Source of the DNA: Plecoglossus altivelis
Taxonomy: Eukaryota > Chordata > Actinopteri > Osmeriformes > Plecoglossidae
Direction: 5' to 3'
NCBI GenBank assembly: GCA_036571765.1
Contig: BROE01000012.1
Location: forward strand, 15,019,630 to 15,083,629
DNA: 64,000 bases
The notes under the pieces were generated by a model. That model saw only the letters and a program-made list of their open reading frames with translations, was not told the origin of the DNA and made no database searches. Each line of letters starts with the position of its first letter. Position 1 is the first letter of the stretch. A program made the position numbers and the translations under genes. Positions 24,401-39,200 of the stretch are shown here, piece after piece.

Positions 24401-27400
24401 GCACTGTCTCCAGTCACAGCCACTGTAGGCAGGGAAGGCTACGATGTTTGCTTTTCTGTTTGGTTTGTGTGGTTGAGTTGGGATGGTGGGAGAGACTGAA
24501 AGGCTTAATACCTTTTGTTTTTAATGAACTGTTAAAACCAAAAGATTCAACTCAAAATTGAATAAATGACGTTTCATATTTCAGTCAGGAAGCCACAGAG
24601 AAGAAAATGAAACGTTTTCTTGGGATAATCTGCTAAGAAAATGCGAAAAACGTTTTCTAACTGGGGGCAAAAATGTAATCTTTGAAAAAAGTGCATTCAA
24701 ATACTCTCACAAACATGGAACCTCTTAATAAAAGCAATAAACGAGTTTTCATGGGCTTTTTTCTAGTAAAACTATAGTTACATCATTGGGAGTTGTTCGG
24801 TTATGCTCACAAATACACACACACAAACCCACATGGCCACATAATGACACAAATACACACACACGGTCACACAGTACTGTGTCACTGGCACACATGGCAG
24901 GCAGGCAGGCAGGCCAACCGACAGACACAGGCAGACACACAGGTAGACAGTGGTAGACAGGCACACCGGATGACAAACAGGCAGGCAAGCAGACAGACAG
25001 ACCGACAGTCAGACAGACAGTCCGACAGCGACAGACAGATAGAGGCAGACAGACAGACAGACAGACAGACAGGGTACTGACCATGTCTCCATCTCGTCCT
25101 GGCATCCCTGGATCCCCAGGTTCCCCCTGAGGTCCCTGGTTTAAACACACAAGCCGTCATTCACCCCACATCCACCCAGACCCCCCCACCTATCTGACCC
25201 AACATTCCCCAAACACAGGCCCTGGATGACATCATGTGGTGATTGTAGCAGACCTGGTCAGGTGTTCCACATGTCTCACCTGAGGACCGGTCCTGCCCCC
25301 CTCTCCAGGTGGACCTGGTGGGCCCCGACTCGTCTGCAGGCCCAGAGAAGACACCAGGTCAAGCTGGGAGAGAGCCATCACACACACACACACCATACAC
25401 ACACAAAACTGCGCGCGCGCACCATACACACACACACACACACACACACCATACACACACCATACACACACCATACACACACCATACACACACCATACAC
25501 ACACGCACACACCATACACACACGCACACACCATACACACACGCACACACCATACACACACCCCCACATACACCCACACACCCCCACACTAGGCTGAGCA
25601 GGTTACCTCAGCTGGTCACTACATACTTACAGGCCAGCCAGCTTGGAGCATCTGGAAGAAGGAGGTTTGCTGCAAGATGAAGAACAAGAGAAGCTGTTTG
25701 AAAACACCAACCATGACAGACATGAGTCACATGACAAACAGCTGTTCATGGAACACGGCTTATGTATCAGGGCTCTATAAGGTTCTGTGAGCTGGAGGTG
25801 TTGATCAAATCATTGTTCCCGGCAAGATCAGTCTCCCTCGCTATGGAAACCAGCCAAGGAGACTGCCCCCCCGTTGTGCTTTCATCACGGATCACGGATG
25901 CGACGCAATGTGACACCGGGGGGAACCCTCCGACCAGACGCACATGTCGCTCGGTAACCAATCGCAGACGAGCTCTGTTCAGTTTACGCTAACCCCTCAG
26001 CATCTTTATCCAATAAGGTGGACACAGCTTAACTTCCTGCTGATGTGGTGTTTTATACACCCTGCTGATGTGGTGTTTCATACAGCCTGCAGATGTGGTG
26101 TTTTATACAGCCTGCAGATGTGGTCAGGCTGGGGTGAGAGGGTAAACACACGAGACGAGCAGAGCAGGGGTCACACGAACCACACCTGTCCAGACGTCGC
26201 TGCATAACTAAGCCTGAGGAACACCTCGCACACACCCCAGGTTGGGAACTGTATGAAGCCCTGGGCGGTGTACTATAGGAGCTAGGATCTATAGTAATTG
26301 CATACTATAGGAGCTAGGATCTATAGTAATTGCGTACTATAGGGGCTAGGATCTATAGTAATTGCGTACTATAGGAGCTAGGATCTATAGTGATTGCGTG
26401 CTATAGGGGCTAGGATCTATAGTAATTGCGTACTATAGGGGCTAGGATCTATAGTGATTGCGTACTATAGGAGCTAGGATCTATAGTAATTGCGTACTAT
26501 AGGAGCTAGGATCTATAGTAATTGCATACTATAGGAGCTAGGATCTATAGTAATTGCATACTATAGGAGCTAGGATCTATAGTAATTGCGTACTATAGGG
26601 GCTAGGATCTATAGTAATTGCGTACTATAGGAGCTAGGATCTATAGTGATTGCATACTATAGGAGCTAGGATCTATAGTAATTGCGTGCTATAGGGGCTA
26701 GGATCTATAGTAATTGCGTACTATAGGGGCTAGGATCTATAGTAATTGCGTACTATAGGGGCTAGGATCTATAGTAATTGCGTACTATAGGAGCTAGGAT
26801 CTATAGTAATTGCGTACTATAGGAGCTAGGATCTATAGTAATTGCGTGCTATAGGAGCTAGGATCTATAGTAATTGCGTACTATAGGAGCTAGGATCTAT
26901 AGTAATTGCATACTATAGGAGCTAGGATCTATAGTGATTGCGTACTATAGGAGCTAGGATCTATAGTGATTGCATACTATAGGAGCTAGGATCTATAGTA
27001 ATTGCATACTATAGGAGCTAGGATCTATAGTAATTGCGTACTATAGGAGCTAGGATCTATAGTAATTGCGTACTATAGGAGCTAGGATCTATAGTAATTG
27101 CGTACTATAGGAGCTAGGATCTATAGTGATTGCATACTATAGGAGCTAGGATCTATAGTGATTGCGTACTATAGGAGCTAGGATCTATAGTAATTGCATA
27201 CTATAGGAGCTAGGATCTATAGTAATTGCATACTATAGGAGCTAGGATCTATAGTAATTGCGTACTATAGGGACTGGGATCTATAGTAATTGCGTACTAT
27301 AGGAGCTAGGATCTATAGTAATTGCGTACTATAGGGGCTAGGATCTATAGTAATTGCGTACTATAGGGGCTAGGATCTATAGTAATTGCGTACTATAGGG

Positions 27401-30400
27401 GCTGGCAACAACAGGAAACGTAACACGTCAGACAGATTTCCCATAAATGCAGAATCCTGTTCCCCCTGTCAGAGTTCCGTATGCCCTCTGTCTAATCACA
27501 AGGCACAGCAAAAGCAAGATTCAGCCTGCTCTGAGTGCGTGTGAGTGAGAGTGTGTGTGTGATAGCGTGTGTGTGAGAGCGTGTGAAAGTGTGTGTGTGA
27601 GAGCATGTTTGAGTGTGTGTGAGCGTGTGTGTGAGTGCGTGTGAGTGAGTGTGTGTGTGTGATAGCATGTGAAAGTGTGTGTGTGAGAGCATGTTTGAGT
27701 GTGTGTGAGCGTGTGTGTGTGAGCGTGTGTGTGTGTGTGTGTGTGTGAGAGCGTATTTGAGTGTGAGCGTGTGTGAGAGCGTGTGTGTGCGAGCGTGAGC
27801 GTGTATGTGAGCGTGCGTGTGAGCGTGAGCGTGTGTGTGCGAGCGTGAGTGTGTGTGTGAGCGTGCGTGTGAGCATGAGTGTGTGTGTACGAGCGTGTCA
27901 TCCACAGCCCACAGAGCTCCAGGCTGCTCCGGTGACTCACCCTGAAGGCGGCCCAGTCCTCTGGGGTGTTTCTCCACAGGTAGAAGGAGGGCAACCCAGG
28001 AGGACCAGGAGGGCCTCGCACGCCCCTCTGCCCAAGACGCCCCGCTACACCCAGCTGACCCTGGGATGGACAGGGACAGACAGATAGAGACACAGACAGA
28101 TAGACAAACAGTCAGAGACACAGACAGATAGACAAACAGTCAGAGACAGAGACAGACAGACACACAGACAGAGACACAGACAGACAGATAGATAGACAAT
28201 AGAGTAAGAGTAAGATATTCAGGATATCCTGATCAAATCAAAATCCTTTAGTTTACGATACGCTTCTCTCTGCCCCTTCCCACACACACTTGGCAACAGG
28301 CAGTTTGTGAACCCCTAAGTAAGAAAAAATGTCCAACTTCTGCATCATTCTAGCGTTAACATTCATGAATGGATTGGAAGGTTCTGAAAAGAGGAGGGAT
28401 TCAGGGCTGTAGATACACTGTGGCTTAAAAAGCACTTGACTCTGTGAAAACTGCAGCTCAGAACAAGATCACCGAGAACGCCACGGGGACGACAAGACGA
28501 CAGGAGATTGAATCACAGATGGTCAGGTTGTAAACACACTCCACTTGAAGCTATGGTGAAGTTTGCCTCCTCTTACCTTGTCACCTTTGAACCCTGGAGT
28601 GCCTTTGGGACCAGGGTGACCCTGCAGAAAGTTCAGAAGTTCAGAGTCGCTTGAGGAAAAGGCCCCTCTTTTTAAAAACAGGAAATCAGACCGAAAACAG
28701 CCTGAGAAAAGTTTCATCTAAACGCAAACACATCAACGAAGGATAAAACCCCCTAGAATCAAACACATGAAACCTACAGATCTATAAAGACAAAGTAGGA
28801 ATCTACTGTGTCGTCTACACACTGAAGAAACGACCGCAGCTAAATCAGCTTCCGCCCCGCAGGAGCGACAGCCTAAATCTACAGGCGGATCCTACGACCC
28901 CTGTAAACCTCTGGATCAGCGAGGCCACTCCTGCTGCTGTCTATGAAAGCCAACAGCCATTAAGCCTGTCCGTTTGAGGGTCCTTCCTCCCACCTAGTTT
29001 AGGTCTGTCAAGCTGGAGGAGGAGAGGGGCGGGTGTCTGGGTGATTACATCCACCGTTGCAGCCAAGGCCGAACACAGAGAGCTGGGTTTCTCTTAGAAT
29101 GGGTTCCTGTGTTTAAATGGGGTTTCCTCTTAGAATGGGTTCCTGTGTTTAAATGGGGTTCCTGTTGGAATGAGGTTCCTGTGTTTCAGTAGGGTTCCTG
29201 TTAGAATGGGTTCCTGGGTTCCTGGGTTTCAATGGGGTTTCTGTTAGAATGGGTTCCTAGGTTCCAGTGTTTCCTGTGGTCCAATCCAGCTCAGCCTGCC
29301 TCACCCCCCCCNNNNNNNNNNNNNNNNNNNNNNNNNNNNNNNNNNNNNNNNNNNNNNNNNNNNNNNNNNNNNNNNNNNNNNNNNNNNNNNNNNNNNNNNN
29401 NNNNNNNNNNNNNNNNNNNNNNNNNNNNNNNNNNNNNNNNNNNNNNNNNNNNNNNNNNNNNNNNNNNNNNNNNNNNNNNNNNNNNNNNNNNNNNNNNNNN
29501 NNNNNNNNNNNNNNNNNNNNNNNNNNNNNNNNNNNNNNNNNNNNNNNNNNNNNNNNNNNNNNNNNNNNNNNNNNNNNNNNNNNNNNNNNNNNNNNNNNNN
29601 NNNNNNNNNNNNNNNNNNNNNNNNNNNNNNNNNNNNNNNNNNNNNNNNNNNNNNNNNNNNNNNNNNNNNNNNNNNNNNNNNNNNNNNNNNNNNNNNNNNN
29701 NNNNNNNNNNNNNNNNNNNNNNNNNNNNNNNNNNNNNNNNNNNNNNNNNNNNNNNNNNNNNNNNNNNNNNNNNNNNNNNNNNNNNNNNNNNNNNNNNNNN
29801 NNNNNNNNNNNNNNNNNNNNNNNNNNNNNNNNNNNNNNNNNNNNNNNNNNNNNNNNNNNNNNNNNNNNNNNNNNNNNNNNNNNNNNNNNNNNNNNNNNNN
29901 NNNNNNNNNNNNNNNNNNNNNNNNNNNNNNNNNNNNNNNNNNNNNNNNNNNNNNNNNNNNNNNNNNNNNNNNNNNNNNNNNNNNNNNNNNNNNNNNNNNN
30001 NNNNNNNNNNNNNNNNNNNNNNNNNNNNNNNNNNNNNNNNNNNNNNNNNNNNNNNNNNNNNNNNNNNNNNNNNNNNNNNNNNNNNNNNNNNNNNNNNNNN
30101 NNNNNNNNNNNNNNGGGGGGGGGGCAGGTCACACGTAACAGCAGGGACGGACGGACAGGATCCAGAAGGCCGTCTCCTTTGCCAGCCAGGCTGTCATCCA
30201 GCCAGGCTCTGGTCCAGCCAGGCTGTCATCCAGCCAGGCTGTCATCCAGCCAGGCTCTGGTCCAGCCAGGCTCTGGTCCAGCCAGGCTCTGGTCCAGCCA
30301 GGCTCTGGTCCAGCCAGGCTCTGGTCCAGCCAGGCTATAGTCTGGCCAGGGGCAGAGAGAGCACCAAGGCCTAGGGAAATATCCTTCTCTCCTCCTCCTC

Positions 30401-33400
30401 TCCTCTCTTCCTTCTCCTCCTCTCCCTATCCCCCTCCTTCTCGTCCTCCCCCTCCTCCTCCTCTCCCTATCCCCCCCTTCTCCTCCTCCCCCTCCTCCTC
30501 CTCCTTCTCGTCCTCTCCCTCCTCCACTCCAGTCTGTGTTCCCTGCCAGCAGGACATTATTCTTCCTGTTCCCTCCAGCAGGGATGAATCACAGCCGTGG
30601 TGCTGAGCGATCCCAGGGTCTTTAGGGAGGCCCTGGCTGCGGGCTGCTCTCCAGACACGGCCAGATGTGCCATCTGGGCCTTGTTCTTGTAAAAAAAAAA
30701 AAACATTAAAAAAACTGTCTCTAATCCAGACCTCTGATTGGCCCACGCCGAGAGCCCTCTCTCCGTCTCCACCAATCAGACAGTTTGTGGGTGACAGTTT
30801 GTGGCCGTCGTGATTGATGGGGTGCTCTGTGTCGTTTGGCGCTTGTGGTGAGAGGGAGGGCTCTGAGGTCGCCAACGTGAAGACAGCGACATCAAAGACA
30901 TAGGAAACGACCAACGACTTAACTGGATCACTCGTCTTTGATTACGTTCAGGTCCTGATTGATGGAGGCCAACTCTTGTGATCTCACAAGCCCAAACAGA
31001 ATCCATGTCTTTTTTCCCTCCTTCAGACTTTAGTAATTGCATAAGCAGTACTGATTTGGACTTATTTTCATTTGCACAAAGCAAAGAGAACGACACTAAG
31101 GCATGGCACTGCTGAAGCAGATCGCAGCGTCTTCTCTATGATGAACATGCCCCAAGGCAGCATCGTATTGGACAAGAAGGAGGGGTTTCAATCAATCAAT
31201 ATCTTTATTGTCATTGTACATTGTACAATGAAATTGGATGCTACTCTTCCTGTACGTTGCATTAAATAAATAGAATAAGACAAAAAAAGATAGCAAAGTA
31301 AGATACAAATGTACATACATAGAAGAATGGAGAAAAGTTATAACAAATAAATAGATAAAATAAGCTAAGAATGTAAAAAGATAAGACCATACACAAACCT
31401 CTCGGCCTGGGGGTCCCATCCACCCTGGAGGTCCTCTCCTGAGCAGGTACTTCCTGCCGTCAGAGCCCAGGACCAGATCTCCTTCCCTGGATACGATGGT
31501 CACTGTGCCTGGGTGCTCCTGGTCTGGGGGAGCCAGACCACCTTTCACAGTGGAGTCAGGCTGGCGGGGGGTATGCCCAGAGGGTGTGTCCCCCTCACTC
31601 TGCACGGGGGGCTCGGAGCTGGGGGCTGGGAGGCCCTGTGATGGTTTATCCTCCACCTCCTCCACCACCTCCTCCACCTCCTCCACCAATCTGTTTGAAT
31701 CTGGATCGTCTGGATCGACAATTGTCTTCTCCAAGGGAAAGCCTGGCGATGGCCTCTTAGAGCCTGACTGGGCGTCCAGATCGACGATGACATCTTGCGA
31801 CGGTTTCCCTGGGAACCGGGAAACATCTTCTCCCCGGCCTCTGGGGGCAGAGTCCTTCTTGTCGGTGGTGATGTTCTCCTCAGGGTGTTTGGACGAGGGG
31901 TCCGGCTTACTGTCCTGCCCGCCCACGGAGCCTGGCGAGGGGGGCTTCCACGGGGGGGTGAAGGCCCCCCCCTGGAAGAAAGGGTCGGCTAAGTCCGTGT
32001 CCTCGTCCACCACGAAGACGTCCCCTCGCCCCACGAAACCTTTCTCGCGACGTCCGGACAGAACCGTTCCGTCTCCACGGCGCCCTCCGCTGGGTCGAGA
32101 CACATCCTGCAAAGAGACAGGGATCTCAGGATTGGCACTGGGCAAAGATGTAGACTGCATGACGCAACGCAGGAGGAATGCTGGTCTAACTGCCAACATG
32201 TTGGATGTGTTCCGTTGCTGCCAACGGGAATCTTGGGATAACGTGGGTGTTTGGGAAGGCCAATAAAGCATCTAGCATGTTGTTTTGGTTTTGTTGCTCT
32301 ACTGGCCACACTGTAACACACCTGTACTCTACTGGCCACACTGTAACACACCTGTACTCTACTGCACACTGGTAACACACCTGTACTCTACTGGCCACAC
32401 TGTAACACACCTGTACTCTACTGGCCACACTGTAACACACCTGTACTCTACTGGCCACACTGTAACACACCTGCACACTCTACTGGCCACACTGTAACAC
32501 ACCTGTACTCTACTGGCCACACTGTAACACACCTGCACTCTACTGGCCACACTGTAACACACCTGTACCTCTACTGCTGGCCACACTGTAACACACCTGT
32601 ACTCTACTGGCCACGCTGTAACACACCTGTACACTCTACTGGCCACACTGTAACACACCTGCACTCTACTGGCCACGCTGTAACACACCTGTACTCTACT
32701 GGCCACGCTGTAACACACCTGCACACTACTGGCCACACTGTAACACACCTGCACACTCTACTGGCCACACTGTAACACACCTGTACTCTACTGGCCACAC
32801 TGTAACACACCTGTACTCTCTACTGGCCACGCTGTAACACACCTGTACACTCTACTGGCCACGCTGTAACACACCTGTACTCTACTGGCCACACTGTAAC
32901 ACACCTGCACACTCTACTGGCCACACTGTAACACACCTGCACTCTACTGGCCACACTGTAACACACCTGTACTCTACTGGCCACACTGTAACACACCTGT
33001 ACTCTACTGGCCACACTGTAACACACCTGCACTCTACTGGCCACACTGTAACACACCTGCACACTCTACTGGCCACACTGTAACACACCTGTACTCTACT
33101 GGCCACGCTGTAACACACCTGTACTCTACTTGGCCACCATGGTAACACACCTGCACTCTACTGGCCACACTGTAACACACCTGTACTCTACTGGCCACAC
33201 TGTAACACACCTGTACTCTACTGGCCACGCTGTAACACACCTGTACTCTACTGGCCACACTGTAACACACCTGCACACTACTGGCCACGCTGTAACACAC
33301 CTGTACTCTACTGGCCACACTGTAACACACCTGCACTCTACTGGCCACACTGTAACACACCTGCACTCTACTGGCCACACTGTAACACACCTGTACTCTA

Positions 33401-36174
33401 CTGGCCACGCTGTAACACACCTGTACACTCTACTGGCCACGCTGTAACACACCTGCACTCTATTGGCCACACTGTAACACACCTGTACTCTACTGGCCAC
33501 GCTGTAACACACCTGCATACTCTACTGGCCACACTGTAACACACCCTGCACTTCTACGGGCCACACGTAACATAAGCCTGCCACTCTCAACGGGCCACAC
33601 TGTAACACACCTGCACACTCTACTGGGCCACACACTGTAACACACCTGCACATTACTGGCCACACTGTAACACACCTGTACTCTACTGGCCACACTGTAA
33701 CACACCTGTACACTCTACTGGCCACACTGTAACACACCTGAACACTCTACTGGCCACGCTGTAACACACCTGCACACTCTACTGGCCACACTGTAACACA
33801 CCTGTACACTACTGGCCACACTGTAACACACCTGCACACTACTGGTCACACTGTAACACACCTGTACTCTACTGGCCACACTGTAACACACCTGTACTCT
33901 ACTGGCCACACTGTAACACACCTGCACACTACTGGCCACACTGTAACACACCTGCACACTACTGGCCACAGTCTCTCTGGGTGAGATTACAGGTTATTCT
34001 GGGTGAGATTACAGGTTATTCTGGGTGAGATTAGAGGATATAGGTTATTCTGGGTTACTTAATATGTTATTGGATATTGGAGGTTATTCTGGGTGAGATT
34101 AGATGTTATTCTAATTAATCTTTATGTTTCTTGTGTCTGAGTGTAACAGACAAGTCGTTCCCTAGCTGTGGCTACACAGGAGGTGAAAGTCAGATGTACT
34201 GACTGAAATGCTTCTTACACACACACACACACACATATTCTCACATCCATACATTCTAGGTCATACACACACACACGCACATTCTCTCTCTCGGGCGCAC
34301 ACACTCGTGCACACATTCTTACACGCACACATACTCACACGCACACACACACACACTCTCACACACTCACACAAAGATGAACACACACCAACCAATGAAT
34401 ACATGCACGCCAACACAAAGGTCCAATTAGATGGCAAGGTCCGTAAATCTATCTGAGACACAGGTATGCATGTAAGCAATCTTAAACTGGCTGGGTCTTG
34501 CAAGCAGAGAGTCAAATCACACGCACACAAAAAACATACAAAGCTCATTTAACAGCCTTTTCAGACACTGGCAACGTATTCTCTCTAGAACGTTGATGAG
34601 TGGAACGGGACGGGGGGGGGGAGCAGAGAGCGTGAGTGGAGAATTGACCTTTGACCCCGGGTGTCAACTATTTACTTGTCTTGCATCCATCTAGTTAAAT
34701 CCACCTCAACCTAACCTCCACTCATACCTCCTTTGCTGTCTCATTACGCAAGACAAGGATGAAAAGCAAAGTTGTGTGTCTGTTTCAGTAGTTCCCTCCA
34801 GGGATCGTAGGTCTATTAACTCAGGATCATAATCTGTTCACTTGTGATTATATGTTTTAGAATTATGTACAGATAAGTGATATCTCCCCTGATGTGTGTA
34901 GCCCTGATGCAGAACATTTCCGGATAACATGATAACATGTACCAAGCATGCAAGTCAGAGCACATCGAGTAATAAATCAGGAGCTGTCAAAGCACCATAC
35001 ATCACAAATCACCACAGAGACGCAATTCTGAACTCTGACTGAACCAGAGGTTTAGCTTTTTAAGATGACGATTGTTAACGCTCGCGTGGCAAAAAAACAA
35101 ATAGATAATAAACACAGGGAGCTCCTGTGATCATAAAAGCTCTGAAAACCACAAGCCGCATTCAAAGAAACTGACTAACTGGTCCTAAACCCACACAAAA
35201 ACAAAACGCATGATTCGACATGAAGCCCAAACCCACAAAAGCCTCACACTGCATTCTGCTTAATGGCTTTGATTCGAAGAGCTTGTGGAGGATTCGGAAC
35301 AACAATGACTCATGTCATCACATGCCTAACTAACCAAACCTGGGAGGAGAAAGGAACCAAACTCAACGCAGACTCATCGAAAATGGACTCATCGAACGCT
35401 GACTCGAACGCTGACTCGACGAACACTGACTCACCGAACACTGACACATTGAACACTGACTCAACGAACACTGACTCAACGAACACTGACTCATCGAACA
35501 CTGACTCGTCGAACACTGACTCGTCGAACAATGACTCATCATCAAATACTGACTCATCAAATACTGACTCAACAAACACTGACTCATCGAACAATGACTC
35601 ATCGAACACCGACTCATCGAACAAGGACCCACCTTACGTCTCGATATCCTCTGAGCCTCTGAGAATGACCCAAAGACATAAAGCATCAGACAGCCCAGGA
35701 TCAGACGTTCTCCTCCACTGAGCTTCATCCTTCTAAGTCACCTGTGACTGCAGAGTGGGACCTGGTTTCTCTCTACGACTAGCTAGAGCTCCCAGGTACA
35801 AGTGAGTTGAGTTACACCACAGACCCGCCTCCTCTTTCTCACGCACGTACGCGCACGCACGCACGCACACACCTGGATAGGTCACACCCACAGCACTGAG
35901 GCTTGTAGCTCGCCCTCGTACGTCTCCGTTACAAAAACCATCTCACGAAGGCCAAACTCTGACACATGCGCACACATGCAGTGCTGCACACATCAGACTA
36001 TCCCCCCCACTTTTGGGGAAGTCCATGCCAACAGGTGTCTTGCTCTTGTGTGCGTGTGCCTTTAAATGTAAGGAGAGAGGGAAACTGAAAGAAAACAGGA
36101 GAGGGAGGACAAGAAAACACAGAGAGAGAGAGAGGAGAGAGAGGAGAGAGAGGAGAGAGAGAGGGAGAGAGAGA

Positions 36175-36211
<37 letters not shown>

Positions 36212-39200
36212 AGAGATTGAAAGACAGAAGAGAGGGATTGGGTGTGTGTGAAATAGGACGGGGCATGTCTGAGGGGTGATGGGGAGGAGAGACAGGCACT
36301 GGAACAGAAAGAAAGAGAGACACAGAGAGAGAAAGAGAGCTAGAGAGAGAGAGAGTCACAGAGAGAGAGAGAGAGAGAGACACAGAGAGAGACACAGAGA
36401 GAGACACAAAGAGACAGAGAGAGAGAAGGTGAACAGAACAGGCCTGAAGAACAAAAAAAGTTCGACCAGAAGAGTTGGAATATGGAGGGATGTGACGTCA
36501 TGCGTGACACTAAAGAACCAACTGAAACTGCCTTCACATAAATCCCCAAACACTGTTCAAGTTCATTCAGGCAACCGTCATCTCATCCATAGCAACCTGA
36601 TTATCTTCACTAGTGCGAGTCACATCCCTGAACTAAAACAGGCAGAGCAGGGAGAGGAAGAGGAAGACAAGGTAGAGAGGGAGGAGGAGAAGGTATGGAA
36701 GGAGTAGGAGGAGGTAGAGAAGGAGGAGGTGGATGTATAGAAGGAGGAGCAGTTAGTGAAGATGGAGAAGGAGGAAGATGAGGAGGAGGTAGAGAAGGAG
36801 GAGGCGGAGGAGGTGGTGAAGATGGAGAAGGAGGGAGATGAGGAGGAGGTAGAGAAAGAGGAGGCGGAGAAGGAGGGGGTATAGAAGGAGGAGGAGGGAG
36901 ATGAGGAGGAGGTAGAGAAGGAGGAGGTGGAGAAGGAGGAGCAATAAAAGGAGAAGGAGGTAGCGAAGACAGAGGAGGAGGTAGAGAAGGAGGAGGCGGA
37001 GAAGTAGGAGTCAGACAAGGAGGAGGCGTGGCAATCCCCAAGGTCTCTAGATTGAGCAGCATGAGCTCCAGCCCCTAAGAGGCTGTGACCCCAAAACCGA
37101 CCCAGGGAACGACCCCGGGAACGGCCCCAGGAATGAGGTCGAGAGCCGTAGGGGACTGGTGCAACCGCCAGAACCACAGTACACAAAGGGATTACACCCT
37201 CTGGAAGTGATGGTGGAAGCAGCCGTTAAAACCCATCTGAAACCACTGGAGAGAAATACCTCCGATGAGGCTGGAGGGATTTAGAGGTCCTGGAAGAGAG
37301 ATGGAGAGGAGGCCCACTGCACTGCTGCATCAAAGACCAGGACAGGGACCAGTACTTTATGTCTGTGGTCACAAAGGAACAACCACATGGGCTGACATCA
37401 ACTTTTGTTTACAGTTCAAGAATGTGGCTGAGAGAGAGGAGGCGGGGGGGGGGGGGAGATAAGAGCGAGAGACCGACAGACTGAGAGAAAGAAAGAAAGA
37501 AAGTAAGAGAAAAAGAAAGAAAGAGAAAAAGAAAGGGAGAGAGAATAAGACAGAGACAGAGAGAGCAATAGAGATAGCGAGAGACATGGAGACAGACAGA
37601 CAGACAGACAGACAGAGCGAGAGAGAGCGAGAGAGAGCGAGAGGGAGCGAGAGAGAAAGCACAGAGATGGAGGGAAAAATGTGAGAGGTAGAAAAACGTC
37701 TTCTGAGTGGACAGCAGGAAACAGCAGAGCAGGGACCTCAAGCGTCCAGAGTCCAGGGGCCTTTGGGGGCCTCCTTTCCATTTCTGCCCCAAACATCCAG
37801 CACGCCCCGGCCTCTCCCACTGGGGGTTCAGGAGGCTGAGCCAGGCAGGCATGATGACCCAGCTCTGAGGCCTGAGGAGTCAGACCCGTCCCATGCGGTT
37901 CACCCTCTCTGGATCTCCACCGCAACCATAAATCACCTAAATCAAGCCGAAAGGGAATTAGTTCTGGAATATTCCACATGAAACCTCTCTCCATCCTGCT
38001 GACAGGGGGAGAGGCGGAGAGAGCAGAGGAGAGAGGGGGAGAAGGGGCGTGAGGGGATGAGAAGACGTAACATATGGAATACTCCAGAACAATTCCCCAT
38101 CGGCTTGATTTAGGTGATTTACTGTCGCTGCCGAGATCCAGAAATGACAGTCTGGGACACGATAATTACACGTTTGCAAAGCTCTGAAGATGAGAGCGCT
38201 CATGGCAGAAGTACAGAGAGACAGTCAGACTAGTAGACAAACAGGCCAGTGGTAAGGCAGACAGACAGGCCAGTGGTAAGGCAGACAGACAGGCCAGTGG
38301 TAAGGCAGACAGACAGGCCAGTGGTAAGGTAGACAGACAGGCCAGTGGTGAAGTAGACAGACAGGCCAGTGGTAAGGTAGACAGACAGGCCAGTGGTAAG
38401 GCAGACAGACAGGCCAGTGGTAAGGTAGACAGACAGGCCAGTGGTAAGGTAGACAGACAGGCCAGTGGTAAGGTAGACAGACAGGCCAGTGGTGAAGTAG
38501 ACAGACAGGCCAGTGGTAAGGTAGACAGACAGAGATCAGAGCATCTGCCATCTACCCACTCCTCATCCTCCTCCGTTTGAACTTCCATCCTCATCTCCCT
38601 CCCTTCATCACCCTCCTCTCTCCTCCTCCCCCTCTTCTACCCTCATCCCTCTCACCCCTTCCTCTCTCCTCCTCCTCCCCTTACTCTCCCTTCCTCTGGG
38701 ACAACGTCATTGCAGAATGGAGTGAGACCACGCAGGGCCACCCAGTGGTATGTCACAGTGGTAAGGAGCTCTCAGCCCTGTGCTGTAAGTAAATGATGAC
38801 GGAGAACAGGACCTTCATGTTCCTGAGAACAAGCAGTCCACAGGACGCAGAGCACGGGGGGGGGGGGGGGGGGGGGTTTATAGCTGCCATAAAAGTATGT
38901 TAGAATTTGTTTACCTGTTTACTCTTGCTGAGTAGCACATCACCTCTGTTTTCCATGCAACCCCAAAGACAGAACCACAGACCCCTGGAACCATACGAGA
39001 ATGTCTAGGACCACACAGAGGGCCCCAGAATCATACGAATACCTCTAGAACCACACAGAGAGCCTTAGAACCATAGACGCACCTCTAGAACCAGACAGAG
39101 AGCGCTAGAACCGTAGGAGCACCTCTAGAACCAGACAGAGAGCTCTAGAACCGTAGGAGCACCTCTAGAACCAGACAGAGAGCGCTAGAACCGTAGGAGC

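Noticed and set aside
26271..27405. CRISPR-like regular repeat
   Set aside because: The units are head to tail with no spacers, in a vertebrate intron.
29232..30374. Frames running through the run of Ns
   Set aside because: The gap has no sequence, so these are artefacts.
32293..33969. Long frames of 100-130 codons on both strands
   Set aside because: They are translations of a 30-bp tandem unit; a length divisible by three keeps all frames open.
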